Assembly: GCA_014843695.1 (NCBI GenBank)
Contig: CM026401.1
Location: forward strand, 46,451,477 to 46,515,476
Source: Archivesica marissinica
Taxonomy: Eukaryota > Mollusca > Bivalvia > Venerida > Vesicomyidae
Direction of reading: 5' to 3'
DNA: 64,000 nucleotides
The notes below the pieces were generated by a model. It had not been told where the DNA came from. It did not search any database and worked only from the letters and a program-made list of their open reading frames with translations. Positions 55,803 to 64,000 of the stretch are shown here, piece after piece; the first letter of the stretch is position 1; the number at the start of each line of letters is the position of its first letter. The position numbers and the translations under genes were made by a program.

Positions 55803-58800
55803 CGAGTTTTCCCTGCCCTGCGTTATTCTAAAACTGTCCTGCCCTGCCCTGCCATGTGTGCCCTGTCCTGTCATGTGTGCCCTGTCCTTGCCTCGCCATG
55901 TCCTGTCATGTGTGCCCATTGCCTTGCCCTGTCCTATCATGTGTGTCCATTGCCTTGCCCTGTCCTATCATGTGTGCCTGTTGCCCATTGTCTTGCCCTG
56001 TCCTATCCTATCATGTGTGCCTGTTGCCCATTGCCCTGTCCTGTCATGTGTGCCTGTTGCCCATTGCCTTGCCCTGTCCTATCATGTATGCCCATTGCCT
56101 TGCCCTGTCCTATCATGTGTGTCCATTGCCTTGCCCTGCCCTGTCCTATCATGTGTGCCCATTGCCATGTCATGTCCTATCATGTGTGTCCATTGCCTTG
56201 CCCTGTCCTATCATGTGTGCCCATTGCCTTGCCCTGTCTTGTCCTATCATGTGTGCCCATTGCCATGCCCTGTCCTATCATGTGTGTCCATTGCCTTGCC
56301 CTGTCCTATCATGTGTGTCCATTGCCTTGCCCTGTCCTGTCCTATCATGTGTGTCCATTGCCTTGCCCTGTCCTATCATGTGTGCCCATTGCCCTGCCCT
56401 GTCCTGTCCTATCATTTGTGCCCATTGCCATGCCCTGTCCTATCATGTGTGTCCATTGCCTTGCCCTGTCCTATCATGTGTGTCCATTGCCATGCCCTGT
56501 CCTGTCCTATCGCGTGTGCCCATTGCCATGCCCTGTCCTATCATGTGTGCCCATTGCCTTGCCCTGTCCTATCCTATCATGTGTGTCCATTGCCTTGCCC
56601 TGTCATGTCCTAGCATGTGTGCCCATTGCCATGCCCTGTCCTATCCTATCATGTGTGCCCATTGCCATGCCCTGTCCTATCCTATCATGTGTGTCCATTG
56701 CCTTGCCCTGTCCTATCATGTGTGTCCATTGCCTTGCCCTGTCCTGTCCTATCATGTGTGCCCATTGCCTTGCCCTGTCCTGTCCTATCATGTGTGCCCA
56801 TTGCCACACCCTGTCCTATCATGTGTGTATGTTGCCCATTGCCTTGCCCTGTCCTATCATGTGTGTATGTTGTCCATTGCCATGTCCTGTCCTATCATGT
56901 GTGCCCATTGCCATGTCCTGTCCTATCATGTGTGTCCATTGCCATGCCCTGTCCTATCATGTGTGTCCATTGCCTGGCCCTGTCCTATCATGTGTGTCCA
57001 TTGCCTTGCCCTGTCCTATCATGTGTGCCCATTGCCATGTCCTGTCCTATCATGTGTGCCCATTGCCATGTCCTGTCCTATCATGTGTGTCCATTGCCAT
57101 GCCCTGTCCTATCATGTGTGTCCATTGCCTTGCCCTGTCCTATCATGTGTGCCCATTGCCATGTCCTGTCCTATCATGTGTGTCCATTGCCATGCCTTGT
57201 CCTATCATGTGTGTCCATTGCCTTGCCCTGTCCTATCATGTGTGTCCATTGCCTTGCCTTGTCCTATCATGTGTGTCCATTGCCTTGCCCTGTCCTATCA
57301 TGTGTGTCCATTGCCTTGCCCTGTCCTATCATGTGTGCCCATTGTCATGTCCTGTCCTATCATGTGTGCCCATTGCCATGTCCTGTCCTATCATGTGTGC
57401 CCATTGTCATGTCCTGTCCTATCATGTGTGTCCATTGCCATGCCCTGTCCTATCATGTGTGTCCATTGCCTTGCCCTGTCCTATCATGTGTGTCCATTGC
57501 CTTGCCCTGTCCTATCATGTGTGCCCATTGCCTTGCCCTGTCCTATCATGTGTGTCCATTGCCTTGCCCTGTCCTATCATGTGTGTCCATTGCCTTGCCC
57601 TGTCCTATCATGCGTGTCCATTGCCTTGCCCTGTCCTATCATGTGTGCCCATTGCCTTGCCCTGTCCTATCATGTGTGCCCATTGCCATGTCCTGTCCTA
57701 TCATGTGTGCCCATTGCCATGTCCTGTCTTATCATGTGTGCCCATTGCCTTGCCCTGTCCTATCATGTGTGCCCATTGCCATGTCCTGTTCTATCATGTG
57801 TGCCCATTGCCATGTCCTGTCCTATCATGTGTGTCCATTGCCATGCCTTGTCCTATCATGTGTGTCCATTGCCTTGCCCTGTCCTATCATGTGTGTCCAT
57901 TGCCTTGCCTTGTCCTATCATGTGTGTCCATTGCCATGCCCTGTCCTATCATGTGTGTCCATTGCCTTGCCCTGTCTATCATGTGTGTCCATTGCCTTGC
58001 CCTGTCCTATCATGTGTGCCCATTGCCTTGCCCTGTCCTATCATGTGTGCCCATTGCCTTGCCCTGTCCTATCATGTGTGTCCATTGCCTTGCCCTGTCC
58101 TATCATGCGTGTCCATTGCCTTGCCCTGTCCTATCATGTGTGCCCATTGCCTTGCCCTGTCCTATCATGTGTGCCCATTGCCATGTCCTGTCCTATCATG
58201 TGTGCCCATTGCCATGTCCTGTCTTATCATGTGTGCCCATTGCCTTGCCCTGTCCTATCATGTGTGCCCATTGCCATGTCCTGTCCTATCATGTGTGCCC
58301 ATTGCCATGCCCTGTCCTATCATGTGTGTCCATTGCCATGCCCTGTCCTATCATGTGTGCCCATTGCCATGCCCTGTCCTATCATGTGTGCCCATTGCCA
58401 TGTCCTGTCCTATCATGTGTGCCCATTGCCATGCCCTGTCCTATCATGTGTGCCCATTGCCATGTCCTGTCCTATCATGTGTGTCCATTGCCATGCCCTG
58501 TCCTATCATGTGTGCCCATTGCCATGCCCTGTCCTATCATGTGTGCCCATTGCCATGTCCTGTTCTATCATGTGTGCCCATTGCCATGCCCTGTCCTATC
58601 ATGTGTGTCCATTGCCATGCCCTGTCCTATCATGTGTGCCCATTGCCATGCCCTGTCCTATCATGTGTGCCCATTGCCATGCCCTGTCCTATCATGTGTG
58701 CCCATTGCCATGCCCTGTCCTATCATGTGTGCATGCTGCCCATTGCCTTGCCCTGTCCTATCATGTGTGCCCATTGCCATGCCCTGTCCTATCATGTGTG

Positions 58801-59236
58801 CCCCATTGCCATGCCCTGTCCTATCATGTGTGCCCATTGCCATGCCCTGTCCTATCATGTGTGCATGCTGCCCATTGCCTTGCCCTGTCCTATCATGTGT
58901 GTCCATTGCCATGCCCTGTCCTATCATGTGTGCATGCTGCCCATTGCCTTGCCCTGTCCTATCATGTGTGCATGCTGCCCATTGCCTTGCCCTGTCCTAT
59001 CATGTGTGCATGCTGCCCATTGCCATGCCCTGTCCTATCATGTGTGCATGCTGCCCATTGCCTTGCCCTGTCCTATCATGTGTGTCCATTGCCTTGCCCT
59101 GTCCTATCATGTGTGCCCATTGCCTTGCCCTGTCCTATCATGTGTGTCCATTGCCTTGCCCTGTCCTATCATGTGTGTCCATTGCCTTGCCCTGTCCTAT
59201 CATGTGTGCCTGTTGCCCATTGTCTTGCCCTGTCCT
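55803..59236. repeat. Tandem array K, 31-bp unit, about 110 copies
   Basis: The unit is CCCTGTCCTATCATGTGTG plus YCCATTGCCWTG. Early units vary in length (extra CCTGT or GTTGCC), the middle is very regular. The plus-strand unit contains no TAA, TAG or TGA, and 31 = 1 mod 3, so all three plus frames stay open and each reads the same 31-residue cycle (CPIMCVHCLALSYHVCPLPC...). Frames of about 1202, 1129 and 878 codons overlap here. Coding is not supported. Confidence 0.98.
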
Positions 59237-59402
59237 GGAGGATAGTGCAATGATACAGACAGAGACCCATTCAAGCGTCTCCTCTGGTTCTTTTACTTGC
59301 ACAGTGTACAGCACCGACACGAGACCTCGGTTTAAAGTCCCATCTGAAAGACTGTTAATTTTATTAGGGTCAGACGGGGGATCGAACCGGTGATTTCCTG
59401 GA
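59237..59402 (-). mobile_element. SINE family S2, truncated, abutting array K
   Basis: GGAGGATAGTGCAATGATAC, CGGTTTAAAGTCCCATCTG and GGGGGATCGAACCGGTGATT. The 3' part of the SINE is missing exactly where the 31-bp array ends. Confidence 0.8.
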
Positions 59403-59575
59403 TTAGGATTTGTTGGAATCTACATGTACTGGTATATCTTATTCGCAAATCACTTTCATTCAATTTTATTGCAACCCATAAAATGGCACATACTTGCACA
59501 TTTTAATTATAATAAGGTCACAATGTCATCATGGTAGCTATATATTTGGCAAAATTGCGGATTATTTTGGAATTA

Positions 59576-59822
59576 TTAACCTATTTTATTCTGGATACAT
59601 TTAAAGGCTTTTGCAAACAACATAGATCCGGATCAGCCGCAGCATGACGCTTCGTGCTGATCAGGATCTATGTTGTTTGCTACATAATCAAGTGTTTTAG
59701 CAAGATCATCTGATTAGCAAACAGCATAGAGCCTGATCAGACAGCACGTTCCGTGGCGACTGATCTGGCTCTATGTTCTTTGCAAATACTGTTTGAATGG
59801 TATCCAGAATCAAATGGGTTAA
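59576..59822. mobile_element. TTAA-flanked MITE, family M4, complete (247 bp)
   Basis: TTAACCTATTTTATTCTGG to CCAGAATCAAATGGGTTAA, with intact TTAA on both sides. Four CTATGTTSTTTGC motifs in alternating orientation form two hairpins (59605-59682 and 59706-59786). Confidence 0.85.
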
Positions 59823-59849
59823 AGATGTGAATGTAGCGCTTCTATTTCA

Positions 59850-60003
59850 GGATCTATGTTGTTTGCTACATAGCTAAGTGTTTTAGCAAGATCATCTGAT
59901 TAGCAAACAGCATAGAGCCTGATCAGACAGCATGTTCCGTGGTGACTGATCTGGCTCTATGTTCTTTGCAAATACTGTTTGAACGGTATCCAGAATGAAA
60001 TGG
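59850..60003. mobile_element. MITE family M4, right two-thirds duplicated beside the complete copy
   Basis: AGGATCTATGTTGTTTGCTA through ATGTTCTTTGCAAATACTG to TATCCAGAATGAAATGGG is almost identical to 59663-59818. This is a local tandem duplication rather than an independent insertion, because no left end is present. Confidence 0.75.
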
Positions 60004-60287
60004 GATATGAAATAACCTAATTTTAATGATTTTTGTGAATTATTTTATGTTTGTATATAACTACCGGTATTTACAAAATCATCAATATTACTTGGTATAT
60101 ATAATTATATAATTAGTGGTTTTACCATGTAGTTTATATATTATATAAACACTTGCATTTTGCAAATGATTTATGGTTTTATTTGAAGAAACAAAACATG
60201 CATAATAATGACTTAAACGCAAGTGGAAAATCGTTGGTAATTTCAACTTAGTGTTTGCGGAAGATCTTTTCTCTATGATGTTATATA

Positions 60288-60556
60288 GTTTATACAAATT
60301 TATTTGAGCTCGATTGCGAAACAAGTTCTTACAACTTATATTAATCACTCTCGAGACCTCATTCCTGGTGGAATCCATCGCCACGAGAGAGAGAATTGGA
60401 ATTTAAATGCCTTGCCTAAGGGCACAATCGTAACGGCTCCAGCAGGCTCAAACTCCGGGCCTATGGGCACAATCATCATGGCTCCAGCGGGGCTCGAACT
60501 CCGGGCCTTTCGTACCTGAAGCGAACGCGCTACCACTGCACGATCATGACTTCCCC
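60288..60556 (-). mobile_element. tRNA-derived SINE, family S3, with an internal duplication of the head region
   Basis: 3' end TTTATACAAATTTATTTGAG, the body to GGGCACAATCGTAACGGCTC, then the segment CTCCAGCRGGxTCxAACTCC GGGCC occurs twice before the head complement CGCGCTACCACTGCACGATC. Confidence 0.83.
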
Positions 60557-60899
60557 TGATATTATATGCAACCAGCAGGTAAAGCAGGCTGATGTTGACT
60601 TGTTTATGAGACAGATTAATACGGCTCATTGTTCAGGAAAGCCCCATAAATCCACTTAAAAGCCGTATATATAAGTACAGGCTATTAGTTATGTATGAGA
60701 TTATATCCACAAGAAGCACAGAGTAGTAGTAAAATATGCTTTATATACATGGATATGCATAATTGTAAAAGTGAGCTGAATCGATTTAGCTGGGTGGTTG
60801 TGATATCACCCATTATAACATGTTCAAGTCGAGATTGCTGGAAATCGATACTGTTGGCGGTGCTTAGGCCTAAAGTTAAACCTGTCTTAGCACAGGTGG
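60557..60899. other. Unique spacer
   Basis: No element ends or exon recognised. Confidence 0.4.
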
Positions 60900-61434
60900 C
60901 TGCTTAATAGAGGTCAAATGTATAGTAAACTAACATATTGGGAATCTAGAAACTGGCTGCTTATTACAGGTTGGCTGCTTAATGGAGGTGACCACTAACA
61001 CAGGTTTGACTGTATAACAGAGATGACCACTAACACAGGTTTGACTGTATAACGGAGGTGACCACTAACACAGGTTTGACTGTATAACGGAGGTGACCAC
61101 TAACACAGGTTTGACTGTATAATGGAGGTGACCACTAACACAGGTATGACTGTTTAACAGAGGTGACCACTAACAGGTTTGACTGTATAACGGAGTTGAC
61201 CACTAACACAGGTTTGACTGTATAACGGAGGTGACCACTAACACAGGTTTGACTGTATAACGGAGGTGACCACTAACACAGGTTTGACTGTATAACGGAG
61301 GTGACCACTAACACAGGTTTGACTGTATAACGGAGGTGACCACTAACACAGGTTTGACTGTATAACGGAGGTGACCACTAACACAGGTTTGACTGTATAA
61401 CGGAGGTGACAACTAACACAGGTTTGACTGTATT
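60900..61434. repeat. Tandem array L, 35-bp unit, about 13 copies plus seed copies
   Basis: The unit is ACAGGTTTGACTGTATAACG plus GAGGTGACCACTAAC. Diverged precursors are visible at the left: ACAGGTGGCTGCTTAATAGA at about 60890 and ACAGGTTGGCTGCTTAATGG at about 60967. Right-hand units are almost identical. Confidence 0.95.
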
Positions 61435-61572
61435 CAGTATTATTATTATTACCGGTTTATGTGGCCACCATTTGCATGAATACATGCCTTGATTTTATGC
61501 TCTTCAATGATATATCAACAATAATGGTTGAAAGCTGATTAACACATTTGCACGTGTGGTACCACCATCAAA

Positions 61573-61745
61573 TTTAAACTTTATTTAGTTTACAACGATT
61601 GCGAAGCAAGTTCTAACAACATATATTAATCACTCTCGTTGGCGCGGATGAAAGCGTAACTGTGGTCATTCGTGTGGGAGGAAACCAGAGTACCCCGCAG
61701 AAAACCCACATGTCCGATCTGGCGACCACCGTACCCACCTTGCCG
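61573..61745 (-). mobile_element. SINE-like element, family S5 (S3-related 3' end)
   Basis: Contains ACGATTGCGAAGCAAGTTCT, ATATATTAATCACTCTCG, GGCGCGGATGAAAGCGTAAC, GGAGGAAACCAGAGTACCCC and GATCTGGCGACCACCGTACC. It shares the 3' tail with S3 but has a different body. Confidence 0.65.
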
Positions 61746-61941
61746 CTGCAAGTTGAAATGTTGAATGTTTTCTGATACAAGCTGTTGGTGACGTCACTTT
61801 ATGATGCCTTTTATGATGTCATTTATTGTCATCTAGATGCGACATTTTTCCATTTAGCGCACGGTTGCACACTGTTCTATCATGAAAACCAATTTTCAGC
61901 CTAAAATAAAAAGAAAATATTTTTGTTTACGTAAATGGTAT

Positions 61942-62036
61942 AATTATATTTCACCAATGAACATAGAAAGCTATTATTATCTCTAACGTCACTCGTGATA
62001 ATAATGCTTTCAATGTTCATCCGGTGAAATATAATT
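61942..62036. repeat. Long palindrome / hairpin
   Basis: AATTATATTTCACCAATGAA and CATAGAAAGCTATTATTATC face GATAATAATGCTTTCAATG and TTCATCCGGTGAAATATAATT with a 15-nt loop. The stem is about 40 bp with few mismatches. No target duplication was identified. Confidence 0.75.
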
Positions 62037-62127
62037 CAATCATACACTGAAACAAACACATATCATCTTATTACTCTACAGCTTATAGAAGTGACATAGA
62101 AACACTATTTATCATTTCCTCCTACAT

Positions 62128-64000
62128 GTCCTGCTATTTGGGTCTTCCCATTTCCTCCCTTCATCTACTTTTTAGGTCTGCCCAGTTCCTCCCTAAATCT
62201 CCTACTATTTAGGGTCTTCCCAATTCCTCCCTAAATCTCCTACTATTTAGGGTCTTTCCAAATCCTCCCTAAATCTCCTACTATTTAGGGTCTTCCCAGT
62301 TCCTCCCTAAATGTCCTACTATTTAGGGTATTCCCAGTTCCTCCCTAAATCTCCTACTATTTGGGGTCTACCCATTTCCTCCCTAAATCTCCTACTATTT
62401 AGGGTCTTCCCAATTCCTCCCTAAACCTCCTACTATTTAGGGTCTTCCCAGTTCCTCCCTAAATCTCCTACTATTTAGGGTCTTCCCAGTTCCTCCCTAA
62501 ATCTCCTACTATTTAGGGTCTTCCCAATTCCTCCATAAAACTCCTACTATTTAGGGTCTTCCCAATTCCTCCCTAAATCTCCTACTATTTAGGGTCTTCC
62601 AAGTTCCTCCCTAAATGTCCTACTATTTAGGGTCTTCCCAGTTCCTCCCTAAATCTCCTACTATTTGGGGTCTACCCAGTTCCTCCCTAATTCTCCTACT
62701 ATTTGGGGTCTTCCCAGTTCCTCCCTAATTCTCCTACTATTTAGGTCTTCCCAGTTCCTCCCTAATTCTCCTACTATTTAGGGTCTTCCCATTTCATCCC
62801 TACATCTCCTGCTATTTGGGTCTTCCCATTTCCTCCCTACATCTCCTGCTATTTAGGGTCTTCCCATTTCCTCCCTACATCTCCTACTATTTAGGGTCTT
62901 CCCAGTTCCTCCCTACATCTCCTACTATTTGGGGTCTACCCAGTTCCTCCCTACATCTCCTACTATTTAGGGTCTTCCCAGTTCCTCCCTAATTCTCCTA
63001 CTATTTAGGTTCTTCCCATTTCCTCCCTACATCTCCTGCTATTTGGGTCTTCCCAGTTCCTCCCTACATCTCCTGTTATTTGGGTCTTCCCATTTCCTCC
63101 CTACATCTGCTATTTGGGGTCTTCCCATTTCCTCCCTACATCTCCTTCTATTTGGGTCTTCCAATTTTCTCCCATCATCTGCTATTTGGAGTCTTCCCAG
63201 TTCCTCCCTACATCTCCTGCTATTTGGGGTCTTCCCAATTCCTCCCTACATCTCCTGCTATTTGGGGTCTTCCCATTTCCTCCCTACATCTCCTTCTATT
63301 TGGGTCTTCCAATTTTCTCCCATCATCTGCTATTTGGAGTCTTCCCAGTTCCTCCCTACATCTCCTGCTATTTGGGGTCTTCCCAATTCCTCCCTAAATC
63401 TCCTACTATTTGGGTCTTCCCAGTTCCTCCCATCTCCTGCCATTTAGGGTCTTCCCAGTTCCTCCCTACATCTCCTACTATTTGGGGTCTTCCCATTCCT
63501 CCCTACATCTCCTGCTATTTGGGGTCTTCCCATTCCTCCCTACATCTCCTCTTTGGGTCTTCCATCTCCCCTATTTGGGGTCTTCCCAATTCCTCCCTAA
63601 ATCTCCTACTATTTGGGTCTTCCCAGTTCCTCCTTACATCTCCTGCCATTTAGGGTCTTCCCAGTTCCTCCCTACATCTCCTACTATTTGGGGTCTTCCC
63701 AGTTCCTCCCTACATCTCCTGCTATTTGGGGTCTTCCCAGTTCCTCCCTACATCTCCTACTATTTGGGGTCTTCCCAGTTCCTCCCGCTATTTGGGGTCT
63801 TCCCAATTCCTCCCTAAATCTCCTACTATTTTGGGTCTTCCCATTTCCTCCCTAAACCTCCTACTATTTAGGGTCTTCCCATTTCCTCCCTAAATCTCCT
63901 ACTATTTAGGGTCTTCCCAATTCCTCCCTAAATCTCCTACTATTTAGGGTCTTCCCAATTCCTCCCTAAATCTCCTACTATTTAGGGTCTTCCCAGTTCC
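62128..64000. repeat. Tandem array M, 38-bp unit, about 49 copies, continues past the window
   Basis: The unit is TCTCCTACTATTTAGGGTCT plus TCCCAGTTCCTCCCTAAA. Left and far-right parts use TTTAGGG and CTAAATC. The middle (about 62770-63800) uses TTTGGGG and CTACATC with frequent short deletions. Open frames across the middle are incidental. Confidence 0.97.

Noticed and set aside
55785..59393. Very long open frames (about 1202, 1129 and 878 codons) as a cysteine-rich protein gene
   Set aside because: All three frames of one strand are open simultaneously because the 31-bp unit lacks stops. There is no splice, domain or codon-use evidence.
62128..63855. Pro/Ser-rich open frames over array M
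   Set aside because: Several overlapping frames arise from the 38-bp repeat and break with each unit-length change.

Overview
This window is non-coding-rich animal nuclear DNA. It contains spliced exons, polymerase III-type SINEs, LINE fragments, terminal-inverted-repeat transposons and very long tandem arrays, and nothing that looks bacterial. The SINE set (tRNA-headed elements plus a core that I associate with molluscan and coral SINEs) and the array density suggest a mollusc, probably a bivalve. That placement is inference; genus and species cannot be read from the sequence.

One real protein-coding gene is present. The left 12.7 kb carries, on the minus strand, the first five coding exons of a DNAJC11 orthologue (a mitochondrial J-domain protein): 12736-12668, 11096-10967, 9454-9381, 6624-6428 and 2012-1841. 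Splice sites and phases fit at every junction, and together they give 642 nt, or 214 codons, with no stop. The remaining exons lie beyond the left edge. Its introns hold five unrelated tandem arrays and several SINEs and MITEs. The most striking array is a 48-bp minisatellite made of the 3' end of coding exon 3 plus its own splice donor. This leaves about 26 donor-like sites in a row, and because 48 is a multiple of three, each added unit is in frame.

From 12.7 to 27.3 kb the window is a patchwork of mobile-element debris: tRNA-derived SINEs, TTAA-flanked MITEs, CAGGG-ended hAT-like MITEs, a 3' fragment of LINE ORF2, a LINE ORF1 broken by a SINE, a (CAYA)n microsatellite and a 22-bp minisatellite.

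From 27.35 to 50.97 kb there is one 26-bp satellite of about 790 visible copies, split by a single 3.05-kb hAT-type transposon (36790-39840). That transposon has inverted termini, a 5-bp target duplication, an internally deleted transposase gene and 14 copies of its subterminal motif. Two 1000-bp N gaps lie at 37793-38792 (inside the transposon) and 50971-51970 (at the end of the satellite).

From 51.97 kb to the end there are five more arrays with unrelated units (about 72, 26-27, 31, 35 and 38 bp), separated by short unique spacers containing SINEs and MITEs. Overall, thirteen tandem arrays make up more than half of the sequenced bases. The long open frames over these arrays, including frames of about 1200, 1130 and 880 codons on the same strand near 56-59 kb, follow from stop-free repeat units and are not called as genes.
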